64,000 bases of DNA from Apium graveolens. Lineage: Eukaryota; Streptophyta; Magnoliopsida; Apiales; Apiaceae. The position numbers were made by a program, and so were the translations under genes. Shown in pieces: positions 34,278 through 45,008 of the stretch. The stretch spans positions 90,708,631 to 90,772,630 of the forward strand of contig NC_133648.1 of the NCBI RefSeq assembly GCF_009905375.1. Reading direction: 5' to 3'. The notes beneath the pieces were generated by a model. That model did no database searches and had not been told where the DNA came from. It was given only the letters and a program-made list of their open reading frames with translations. Position 1 is the stretch's first letter; each line of letters opens with the position of its first letter.

Positions 34278-35335
34278 TGTTAGGAATATATGTGCATTAG
34301 TTTGATGATATGTTTAACAAAACACTTAAGTAGAAATCTAGTGTTTGTAGCCTCAACGGATAAGACCATTTTGGCTATCCGTTGATGGTGTAGCTTTACT
34401 TAGAAATAAGTCTAGTGTTGTAGCACATTTCAGTCTCTGAATTTGAGATATAACTCTTAAATGTTGAGGGAAATTATAAGTCATGTTGACTACTAGAGGA
34501 TATGCAGATAGGAAGGCCAATTGTAAATATTTCATGCCTTGTAATTTTGTATAAATGAAATGGTGTCAACGGATAACTTAAAGACCTTCAACGGATGAGA
34601 AACAAAGCTTCAACGGATGTCTCTAAAGCTTCAACGGATAACATCCTTCAACGGATGAGTGCATCAACGGATAGAGCTTTAACTGCTAACACATCAACGG
34701 ATAAAGCCATCAACGGATGAAGGCTTCAACGGATGTTCTGTTAAATAGCAGTTGACAAGTGGTAGTTGTACCTACAAACAGAGGCACATGGGTTGACAGA
34801 GACAACTGAGATGTGGTAGCCTAATTCAGGAACATCAGAAAAAGCAGTCGTTCTACTCTAGTATAAAGAGGCAATAGTCAACAATGCACTGGAGTAAAAT
34901 GGAGAAGAAACAAGTGGAGAACTTATTTTATTATTGTACTTTTTATCTTTGTCTTCACTTGTAAACTTGGTGATATATAAACCAAGTAGCAGCTAGTAAT
35001 TAGATAAGAATTTTTCCAGAGCTGTTTACAAAAATCTTGAGAGAAAAATTATCTAGTTTGTACTAGGACGCAGCTGTGATCAACTTCTTGAATCACAGAT
35101 TTTCTGAAATACCATCTCTGGTGGAACAACAATCCACCAGAAAAGTTTTTAAGGTCTGTTGTGTTCTTTACATTAGTGTTTGAATATATATCTGTCTGTA
35201 TTAGCTTAAAGCAATTCATACACTTGTTTATCTTAAACACATAGCCTTTGAAACTGCTCAAAACTTGAAAAAGTTTTGAGATTTACATTCAACCCCCCTT
35301 CTGTAAATCTCATTGTTAGTTCATTAGGAATAACA
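34278..35335 (+). repeat. Element B 3' LTR
   Basis: 1058 bp, collinear with 10961-12018 and different at six positions by my reading. It is followed by the target duplication AAAAC at 35336-35340. Confidence 0.96.
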
Positions 35336-35446
35336 AAAACGGGTCATTTCTTCCTCGATTTCAAATCCCTAATTCCAAAACTTAAATTGTGTTTAATTTT
35401 CATGTTTAATGGTTGAATTTTGTTATTGATGGTGTGTTGTAGTTGT

Positions 35447-35600
35447 ATGAACAATATGGACCGATAATAATACGAAAAAAGATGTTAGTCAGCAATGTTG
35501 AAGGTTGGCTAGAATGCAACTATTTTAGATGGCTCGAAGATCCTGTTTGTGATCGTGGTGGAGTTGCGATTTGTGGTTTATTGTGAAGAGTTAAAATTCT
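35447..35600 (+). pseudogene. Possible GRF-type zinc-finger relic
   Basis: A frame here reads GPIIIRKKM, then ECNYFRWLEDPVCDRG. The second part resembles the end of GRF zinc fingers (C-x-F/Y-F-x-W followed by P-x-C). The first Cys and the PGRRF core are missing or unrecognisable, and the frame ends shortly after. Such domains occur in plant host genes and in mobile-element-derived genes. It is a fragment only, and the identification rests on one short motif. Confidence 0.35.
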
Positions 35601-37599
35601 TGCAACTAAAATTTAGAGTATTTTAAACGAGGGTTGCAATGAACAAGTGAAGGTGAGGAAACATCGGTCACCAACGTGTATGATCTGGTTTGAATGTTGT
35701 CCTTGCATTTTATATTGGATAGTGTTTTAACAGCGTGAATACTATCAAATGTAATAATAACGACGACTGTATTAAAAAATTATAATTTTTCTACTCATTT
35801 TAAGCTTAAATATTGTATGTATGTTGTACTTTAACATTTTTATGAACAATGTAGTTTTTGTCTTGAATTGATAGTGTATGCAGCTGATAGTATAATGCAA
35901 GAACAATATATAAAAATGATCATCTATTCAATGCTCATAAATCAGATATTGCATAGACAAAATAGATAACAACCTGGTGTGTAAACAAGGTTTCAAAATA
36001 TCTTCTCTACGACCAAGATCAACCTAATGAAGGCTGATGAAAAAATAAGCTCCTCAAGACTACCAACATCAAACATGACATTGTTGACAATAGCTCTATC
36101 TACTTACAATATAGAGGAGAAAATGGGAACAAGGTCATATAACTCACAAGATCTTGACATGAAGTTTTTAATCATGGATACTAACTTAAACATGTCATAT
36201 TTAGAACTAGGGTGAAAGATCAAGTTCACAGCTTTCTCACGATCACTATTCATTATCAAAGACGTTTCTTCTTTCTAGTTCAGCTTTAGATCATAAAAAA
36301 TGCTTCATGGTGCTGCCATGATTGGCATTGCTAGACCATTTACGCTATTCCATTCAGTAACCCAGTTGTCATCGTAATCTCGAATAACACATACCATATC
36401 AGAAAAAAAGATTAAGAGATCAGGAGAAAAATATTATTTTTACGTGTACTAATAGAGATGTCGGCAAAATATGATCATCATATAATATGTCTATAAATTC
36501 CCCCAACAAACGGTATTAACCTTGAGTAACGAAAATACACATCTTGCACACTTTCTTTAACTACGGGTACATAATGTATTATATGCGAGAAATTGTTAAA
36601 TAGTACACAAATTTCACTATTTAAAAACTTCAAGTATATACATATTATATTTTAATCTTACTTTTATTATTAAAGTATATTAATAATGTTTAAAAAGTTG
36701 TCGAGCCCAATATATTATATTTATGTTGGCCTAATAGTATATTGGCCCATCATTAGTAAATAATTCTCAAGTCGGTATGTGTTTTCGCCGATAAGTTCTT
36801 GGGTCTACCCTTTATCTTGAAGATATTGGCATGTATACTTGATGTATTATAGGCCCAAATAATGTGAGCTACTAACAAATCAATAGTAAGTATCCAAAAT
36901 CATGGTATAATATTAACAAGTCCCCAAACATTTGAAACTTTTAGTTTCAGAGACCTTATGTAAAATTGAGGTTGATAAAATTAGTCACCACTTGTGCGGT
37001 TCAGCATGAAAATAAAGAAAAAACTGTAATTGTTGTACCTTTGAATTTCAATACTGAATTGTTGTACCTTTAAATTCCAATGCTTCAGTAACATGGTGAT
37101 AATTCTATCCCACTTGTTCGAACTACTCCTAACCATTCATATTATGAGTATATTGATGGATAACAAAAATGATTGGACATTTTATTTATCGTCTTCATGG
37201 CCCATAATAGTAGATTTAAGGTTTATAGTGGCAATCAATTGATAATCTTTCTGAAGAGACAAAAGTTTTAGGAGAAATTTTTCATTACAAATCCATTTGT
37301 AATGAGTGTGATATATTGTTACCTCTCCATTGAGTTTGTTTTTTATTTTGAAGTACAAGTCCAATATCATAATTTTATAATCTTGAAATTCTCTTTGTTC
37401 AATAGATTCAAAATTGATCCGGGCTTCCGTTTAACTTCTACTGCGTGAAAGTCGTAAAAGAGCTCTTCAAGGCAATTTCTTTTCGCATCATAAATTGATT
37501 ATTTATTTTTGATAGGTTTGTTGCTTACCCAAGTTTTCTTTTTAAAAAAAACTAACCTATTGTTTCTTGATGAATGTGTTCCTCACTTTGCTTTTGTAT
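35601..37599. other. AT-rich intergenic DNA
   Basis: No supportable gene. A - strand stretch near 36310-36400 reads VIRDYDDNWVTEWN before breaking, which looks like old coding DNA, but I cannot place it. A phrase like ATTGTTGTACCTTTRAATTYC is repeated at 37031-37080. Confidence 0.5.
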
Positions 37600-37860
37600 T
37601 TGTAGTCTTTTTAAAATTTAAACCAAATTACAGGCTCGTCTTTGACTATAAAATAGAGCTTTCAATTCTTCATATTCTTTAGCTAGGCATTTATCTCCTC
37701 TGGTTGTGTTACAATTGACTAGTCAACAGTTTGCTACGTTAAACTTTAAATTTAATTGCCTTCGAACATAGCTCCATAATCATGAAGGCACTAGCCTGAC
37801 ACTTAAAATTTATAACGGGGATTTGGCCTCTGCAATTCGTGCAATTTCTGTGCCTTATCT
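37600..37860 (-). repeat. Left arm of a large inverted repeat
   Basis: Read on the - strand, this matches 39815-40095 on the + strand over roughly 230-250 bp at perhaps 75-80% identity. Shared blocks include TTAAGTGTCA, GGAGCTATGTTC, ATGCCTAGCTAAAGAA and GAAGAATTGAAA. No intact ORF crosses it. Confidence 0.72.
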
Positions 37861-39140
37861 ATAGCAGGCCCCATCATAATTTGTATTATAAGTACTATCT
37901 ATTCCTGTCTCTTGCCATTTTTGTATTCGATATACATAGAATTTTTTAGTTTTGAGCTTTTCCTATACTGGAAAATTCAGAGCTTGACTTCACTCTTTTT
38001 CCTCAAGCAGCCTATAACGTGGCTTGAATATTGCAAATTTTGACAAACGAGCAGCCTTTTACTTTTACTGCACTTTGAAAGCTTCAACTTAAGGTTATTA
38101 CCTATTCTTTTGTACTACTATCTTCGCCATTTTTGACGTCGTTTCCTTGTTCAAATGGAGTACATGCAATGCTTGATTAGTAAATATATCATACACTTAC
38201 CTTTTGTGGACAGCGAGGTAGGGTATGCAGTATGTAGTTCACAGAAAAATTGTTAACTAACAAAAATCAGCAGCCTGGACAGTTAGACCAGTGCCTACTA
38301 AAATAACCTAGAGAAACTTTATTTGGAAAAATCGTTTTTTGCATAAAATGTAGTCCCTAATACAATTTCAATGGCCAATAAAAGAATTTACTTGGTAAAA
38401 ATGGTTTGGAAGAAGTTATCCTAGGCCAAACTTAACATCATAAATGATCTCGTCATATAAGGGATGAAGGGGATATTAGAGGTCGCATCTGAAAAAGTAT
38501 TTTGACAAACTAATTTCTATCTAACTTTCAGGTTCATATAATTTGTCTGTGAACTTTGTCAAGATACATGTATACTCCTTAGGTATCATATATATATGGA
38601 TTTCATGAATTTTATGTCATTAGCGGTGAGATTGCAAGACATATTCGCCAATGCATATGTGGGTTTGTCAAACCACGAGGTATTCTTCCACTCATCCTCA
38701 AACTCATATCATGCTCAGGATCATAATTATCATCTTCACTGTCAGTTAAACTCTTCATTAAGTGTGTACACATCATCATTAAAGCTGATATACTCAGTTT
38801 CTTCATCGGTATAATCATCGTTATCATCCTGATTATAGGGTCGATATAGGTAAGACTAGAAGACATATGAGAAGAGAAAAAAGTAGGGTTAGGTTTCGTT
38901 CGAAAGACATACTAATATAACAAATAAATATCAAGTTTGTGCATCATACACCGTTAGAAATAAAAACTCTAAAACCCATGAAACCGGAAACTAAATGGTA
39001 TTTACTCAAGAAGATTCTACTTGAAGAGATTTTTTTATCTATTATAGGCACATAATACTACATCTAAAGGTTATTTATATCTCTACTGGTTGAAACAAAG
39101 GCAAATCAGAAGGGTCTGATGATTTCATTGAATAATCTGC
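37861..39140. other. AT-rich intergenic DNA in the loop of the inverted repeat
   Basis: No gene called. On the - strand around 38600-38860 an acidic frame reads DDYTDEETEYISFNDD and then breaks into other frames, suggesting a very old coding fragment of unknown identity. Confidence 0.4.
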
Positions 39141-39812
39141 TCTCCTACAGAATTTTATAGGACGCAAATCATATACATTACAAAGATATTGGAACCTAGT
39201 TTTAATGCAAAAAATGATTCTTCAAGATCAATTTTCTGTAGTAAGTTAGAGCTATTTTAGGGAACAATGATCATTTTTTCTAAATGTAAAATTGTATTAT
39301 TTGGCAACTTTTTTCTGCATAACATGTTTTCTATACACTTGTTGAGAAAAAGATATGAGAAGCCTAAAGTATAATGAATTCATGTATTGACTGGGTAAAT
39401 GACAAAAAGCTAGATGAAAAATGACGCAAAAGGATAAAGTAAATAATAAGAAGCACAAAAATTTCAAACTGCACATGGTTTTTCTTCGAATAATAAACTG
39501 TTTTCCTACGGAGTTTTCTGGACAATTGACTATATATCGTTGGAAAGATCTTAGAATCTAGTTTTTTATGCAAAAAATGGCTCATAAAAAAAATTCTACA
39601 GATAATTATAGTTATTTCATTGAACAGTGGTCTAGCTGTGTAGATTCAAGATCTTACATTTATTGATGTCAACTTCACGAAATAAACCGATGCATTACAT
39701 AATTTTCAGGCCATCAAATTATATATAGTTGAAAAGGTATCATAGTCTAATTTTTTATGCAAAAACGGTGCGTCCAAATAAAGTTTCTACAGGGAGTTAT
39801 TGCTGTTTACAC
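39141..39812. repeat. Three diverged copies of a dispersed repeat
   Basis: Copies at about 39141-39275, 39502-39630 and 39690-39812 share the order: a TTTT(A/C)(T/A)GG segment, a GTTGGAAAG-like segment, CTAGTTTTTTATGCAAAAAATG and a TTCTACAG-like segment. Spacing is irregular (about 360 and 190 bp), so it is not a simple satellite. Confidence 0.55.
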
Positions 39813-39814
39813 AA

Positions 39815-40100
39815 ATTTCACGAATTATAGAGGCCACATCACCCTGTAAAAAAATTAAGTGTCATGTTAATGCTTTCATGATTCTGGAGCTATGTTCCAG
39901 GGCAATTAAAGTTCAAGTTTCACTTAGCAAATTGTTGACTATTCAATTGCAACACAACCAAAGGAGAAAAATGCCTAGCTAAAGAAAATGAAGAATTGAA
40001 AACTCTGTTTTGACGAGCACAAATGGAGATAATAACATTTATAGTCAAAGAAGAGCCTGCATTTTGGTTGAAATTTAAAAACGAGTATGAGTATAATGAA
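39815..40100 (+). repeat. Right arm of the large inverted repeat
   Basis: Partner of 37600-37860. The match runs outward to about AAATTTAAAAA near 40080 and is soon cut by the LTR of element D at 40109, so the repeat predates D. Confidence 0.72.
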
Positions 40101-40108
40101 TGAGAGTT

Positions 40109-41510
40109 TGTTAGGTAATGAATTACACACAGAGGGGGGAGGGTGAATGTGTTTTCATATTTTTCTGCTTTTCTTGAAATATTTAAGGTTGTGAATAAAG
40201 TAAATCAAATCTTGTAGTAAGATGTGTTAAGACTGAAATTAAACATGCAACAATGAATAACACAGATCTTTCAAAACTCACTTAATTTTATGTTAAAATT
40301 AAGAATGTTTTGCTATAAAATTTCTAGACTCTTTGTTGATAAAGAGCTTAGCTTCAATCTTGAGAGAATACAAGAATTTCTTGATCTTAATTGTTACAAC
40401 TAACAAAGGACCGGTGTTAACTTTATATGATAGTTAACTACTGGTTTACATAGTGTATAATAAGAGATGTTATTCACTTTAGTAAATTATCACTTATCAT
40501 TCCATTTTAGGAAAAGTATATCTTCCATTTCTGGCTTAGCATCTTTACATATTTTGTTAACTTTGATCTTCCTTTGTCAGTAAATCTTCACCCTTGATCT
40601 TGCACACTCTCCAAGCTGCTTTTTGTAGACTTGTCAATCCAACTGGTTGGATTGTTTGTTGATTGTTAATCTTGGATATTGAACTGGTCTGCAATTTGTA
40701 CTTTGAGATTTTACCTCGAGATCTTCAGTTAGGCATATTGAGAACTTGACATCTCGATAAGTATATTGGCTTATCGAGATCTCTCATTACTCTATAGTTG
40801 ATTTGACTTGTAGAGATCTCTGAGTTGTCTATAAGAGAATTTGGCTTGTCGAGATCTCTCATCTTCATATCTTCACTTTGGCTTATCGATAACTCAGAGT
40901 TCTCTAGTGATTTTTGACTTATCGATATCTCTGAGTTCTCTAGTGAAATTTGACTTGTCGATAACTCAGAGTTCTCTAGTGAATTTTGACTTGTCGATAT
41001 CTCCGAGTTCTCTAGTGAAATTTGACTTGTCGATAACTCAGAGTTCTCTAGTGAGTTTTGACTTGTCGATAACTCTGAGTTCTCTGGTGAAGAAATGACT
41101 TGTCGATATCTCTAATTTTCATGTTTTCAATTTGGCTTGTCGATATCTCTGAGTTCTCTAGTAGTTTTCCTGAGTTCTCTATAAGTCATTCTGGAGTTCT
41201 CTAATGACTTCTCTATAACACTAAATCTGTGACTTGTAGAGATCTTGACTTAGAATATTTTTCTCAAAATAGATTTATTCAACTCCAAGCTTCTTCATAA
41301 TTCTTCTGAGGCATGATCTTCTTGATCTTCTTCCAGATAAAATTCTTAGGCTTGATACTGTTTAAATAAAAAGAATCCAGTCTGTTCTTGGACATTTTTA
41401 CAGACTTTAAATGTTACAATACAAAATGCAAACTAATATTACAATACAACTTACTTAGGGTTGTCAGTTTGACTTAGTCTTGTTAAGGTACAGGCATGTC
41501 TTGCACAACA
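40109..41510 (-). repeat. Element D 3' LTR with expanded 36-bp array
   Basis: 1402 bp; + strand TGTTAGG...GCACAACA. At 40897-41112 six tandem 36-bp units (GAGTTCTCTAGTGA, then ACTTGTCGATA) lie in line, the last residues alternating between AACTCA and ATCTCT, giving a weak 72-bp period. Element A has three such units. Looser motif copies extend the cluster to about 40740-41170. The polypurine tract (+ strand ATCTCCCCC) follows at 41511-41519. Confidence 0.88.
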
Positions 41511-41663
41511 ATCTCCCCCAATTTGTGAAAAGATTGCTTAACACAAATTCATGTCTGTTAACAAGACTAACCCCATGTTATAATGGAAAACAAGACTAAT
41601 ATAAAAATTGACACAATTACAGTAATGTACATTAGATGATTTTGAGTTGAGTAATTACAAGCA

Positions 41664-43473
41664 TCAGAAAAAGATTGGAACTTTTGATTCTTCTCTAATG
41701 AGGTCCTTTAAATATACAAGAATTTCAAGTTCCTCTATGATTGGAGTCCCTGTTAGAGCTTCTATCAGTTTGAGTATGTCTTGCTTTGGATAACCATCTA
41801 ACATTTCAATTCTGAATTTTGAAAATGAGCCAGCTTTTATATTCAGAAACCTTCCATCTTTTGAGATTCTGATCACCCCTTTTTCTTTGAGTTCTTCTGA
41901 TCTTTTGATGTACATTTCAATCTCTTCATCATACTTCCTCTTTTTTCTCCTCATATTCTGCTTTACTCCTTGCTCTTCTTTCCTCCCTTGCAATCAACCA
42001 TTCATCTAGAACAGATCTCTATGCTCTTGTAGCAGTATCCTTGTCCTTCAACAAACTTATCACTCTCTTGATTTCTGTTCGAGAGAGAGTGTCCATCAAA
42101 TTGCTTCCAAGGAAAGTGAAGGACCCATCTTGAAAGTAGATTCTCACTTCCTTTAGAGTAACAACCCAGACTCTAACTATTTCCTCAGCTAGCTGTTGAA
42201 AATAATCTTCATCTGAGATGCACCAATTTAAAGGTAGAAAGTCATTTTGCTTGAAACAGTTCCAGATGGCCTTTTTAGTAACTTGTACTTTTTCAGCATC
42301 CTTAGCCTTCTTGGGTTTCCTCTTAACAGTTTTGTAGTGAATTTTGAGTGAAGGCTTGTCTAAATGTAAGCTTGTGATTTTCTTGAGAGATGTTTGGTTT
42401 GAGGTGATTGGAGTTTTTAGGAAGGTGTTTGCAGTTTGTTTATGTAAAAACTTTGGCTTAGAGGTTAGAGGAGGTTTGATGATTGAGGTTGTTGGCTTTG
42501 AAGGTTGAGCTAGAGTTGTTTGGATTTTTAGGGTTTGGTGTGGTTTTGAGCCATCATGATTCTTCTTGCTTTTTCTCTTACTTCTTCTTTTCTTCTCATC
42601 ATCCTTCTTTTCTTCTTGCTTCTTATCCTTGCTACCACTTGCCTTGCAGATTTGACTTGGATTTGAGCCAGTAGGTTTTTGATTGTCATCCTTCTGCTCA
42701 TCATCATCCTTGTCATCTCTTAAATTGTATTGGGTATTTGGCAACATGATGTCAGCATTGACAAGGTATATATCCAATATCTTTATCATCTCCACATCCT
42801 CTTGCTTCTTGTTCTTTTTGTATTTTAAGTCATTCTGTATAGTCATGATCAACTTCATATTTGATCTGACACAGTGTTTGGGAACAAGAAGATGTTTGCA
42901 CTGTTTGGTTGTTGGACATATGTAGACTACTCCTTTGTGTGGATATAGATAGGCTTCTAGAAAAGCTGCTATCTGTGCCTTTTTGAGTTCTTGGAGAAGT
43001 TGAGTGTCTTCTGGAATAACTTGCTTCATTCTGTCAATCATTATGTCCAGTTCAGATGCTCTTAGAGTTGGAATATTTGGGAGAGACACCTGAAGACACC
43101 TGTCCACACCACCATCATTTATGTTCACAACAATTCTCTTTACCAGGAAGTCATCAATTTTTACTACCACTGCCCTGATGAAGTTGATGTTCTTGCCCAA
43201 AGCTTTCTTGTAGGTTAAGTAGTTATTTTTTACGGGACATTCTTAGTACTGTAAGAAGTTCACTGAATTCTTGGTCTTGATTAGGTCCTTCTGCAGCCTT
43301 TAGAAGTCTTTCCTTTCCAACATCCACTTGACCATCCTGAATAGGCTCTTTAGATTTGGCTTTAGCATCCCTGGATTGTTGAATCCTAGCCTCAATATTC
43401 CCTTTAGTGTTGGTGACAGGCATGATTAGGGGTGATGGGATTTCTAGCATAATTTGTTCTGGTAGAGAGGGCA
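41664..43473 (-). pseudogene. Element D accessory gene, C-terminal part
   Basis: Homologous to the end of the element A accessory gene. Shared segments include ELKKAQ.AAF, VVYICPTTKQCKH, DEDYFQ, VRIYFQDGSF, the helix KRVISLL and, at the end, RISKDGRFLNIKAGS. The frame is broken near 43225 (shift in an A-run), at 42019 (TAG where the copy should continue) and near 41990 (shift). The segment between the YIC domain and the DG segment is Lys/Thr/Ser-rich and poorly conserved. It is useful mainly because it shows which parts of the A protein are conserved. Confidence 0.8.
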
Positions 43474-44994
43474 TGTTAGGGATTCGAGCATAAAAACGCA
43501 GCAGAAAATCATAAATTTCAAATCCCTACCCCAGGATCTATCTATAATGAACAGATGATTATGGAGAATAGGATCATGTACCTTAATAAAGCTTTCCTTC
43601 TGAATATGATGAACGTTCTGATCTTGATGAACCACAACAACCCTCCTTACAAAGATATACTCTCCAAAGGTATCCACACGAATGTACGATCGTCCAACAA
43701 TCACTGGAGCCGGTACTAGCCGATTTGGTTGCCTTCATCTCTCTCTCTCTCTCTCTAGCCTCTCTAAGATGTAGAGCTACTAGGGTTTTTCTCCAAAACG
43801 TGATGCAACCACCAACCCTAAAATTATACATCTTAATGTATATATAGAGGAGAGAGAGGATTAAGGCCTAACCCTAAATCTAATGGGCTTCTAAAAGACC
43901 TATTCTGATTTTTGGGTTTATATTATTATTAAGTTCGAATTCTAATATATATACAATTAATCAAGTCTCACTTAATTAATTTAATAATTAAATTCGATTA
44001 ATAATAATAAAATATTTAAATTCATAATTTAAATAATACTCCGTTTAAACGTTCTTTGTGTGTGACCCTTTAGGTTATTATTACGTTGGCAATAATTTTA
44101 TTTTCCAATAATAAAATTATAAACAATGAGTGGCATCTAGTAATACATCATTGCTCCCAAGTAATAATAATAATTGGTGATTCAATTAAACCTTTCGTGA
44201 ATAATGTACAATGTAATATAATCCATTTAGCCTTATATTATTAATCAAACTCGAGGCATGCATTGTGTCATCTCCTGCAAACGTTTAATCTTTCTTTCCT
44301 TGATCAATGAGTAAACTATTAAACAAATCACTATTTGAGCACGACCATGCATTTTATAGTCTTACTCAATCAAGAGGCCAATAATATCACTCATTTAAAA
44401 TAAAGGAGGGCTAAATCCCAACTAGATCATTCATATTTCTCATACGATTCATAATATACCCAATGTCTACTTTTATGATTACCCGGTTAAGGATAACTTT
44501 CAATAGTATCAAAGTATATTAATTCTCGTATAGAAATATAATGATTTCAGGTCTAAGGACCAATACATCATTATCACTGTGAGACTAACTTATGACACAT
44601 TAAACATGTAGTATCTCATAACGGGTCAATCCAGCACCATGTATTTAATACATGTGCCTGTGTTTTGACTTTAGTATCACCATACCTATGATCAATGAGA
44701 TGTGATCATCAGTTAACAAACACACTAGTCTCAACATATTTATTATTGTCCCTTAACAATAATACTTGACTTAGGAATATCAATACTATTCTCATAATCT
44801 AATTTCTAAGTCACGTACTTAGAGATATAAATTTACATATCATATTCCAAGGACATTTATTAATCTAACATTTTATCACAGAAAATAAAGATATAATAAA
44901 TTACTAAAGAATAATCCATAGAATCATAATTAATAATCCAAATGTTTCATTATATAAACATAATAGTGTTGTCTCTAGGGCACAAACACTAACA
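43474..44994 (-). repeat. Element E 3' LTR
   Basis: 1521 bp; + strand TGTTAGGGATTCGAGC...AAACACTAACA. A CT-rich microsatellite lies at 43738-43757 and a TATATATAG near 43840. The - strand opening TGTTAGTGTTTGTGCCCTAG is typical of this Copia branch. The polypurine tract AAGTGGGAGAT (- strand) lies just outside at 44995-45006. Confidence 0.88.
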
Positions 44995-45008
44995 ATCTCC
45001 CACTTGCA

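Larger units (their letters stand above)
10961..35335 (+). mobile_element. Element B: full-length Sirevirus-like Copia element, split by a nested Gypsy element
   Basis: Paired 1058-bp LTRs flank a PBS, gag, pol, a gap and a large accessory gene. A 5-bp target duplication AAAAC lies at 10956-10960 and 35336-35340. I count 6 substitutions between the LTRs (0.6%), so insertion is recent. Without nested element F the element is about 13.2 kb. Coding lesions are a TGA at 14928, the F insertion at 16711, an extra A in the A-run at 28102-28108, a TAA at 28916 and a TAA at 32654. A repeated motif, TCAACGGAT or its complement, is scattered through LTRs, gap and all three genes. Confidence 0.96.
40109..43473 (-). 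mobile_element. Element D: 3' end of an A-family Sirevirus-like element
   Basis: On the - strand: end of the accessory gene, polypurine tract, then a complete 3' LTR. The upstream part is missing: at 43473/43474 element E begins, and no continuation of D is found to the right. The LTR start (AAGACATGCCTGTA) and accessory sequence identify it as the same family as element A. Confidence 0.9.

Noticed and set aside
36310..36400. Fragment VIRDYDDNWVTEWN as a known domain
   Set aside because: Too short to assign and flanked by stops. Kept only as a remark on the intergenic entry.
38596..38866. Acidic coding fragment (DDYTDEETEY) as a gene
   Set aside because: The frame breaks repeatedly, no family is recognised, and short acidic frames arise easily in such DNA.
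40841..41098. 85-codon frame with a 12-residue repeating peptide
   Set aside because: It is the translation of the 36-bp LTR array of element D, whose period is a multiple of three. No independent sign of coding.
40897..41112. Regularly spaced repeats that might suggest a CRISPR array
   Set aside because: The units are contiguous with no variable spacers and lie in a plant LTR.
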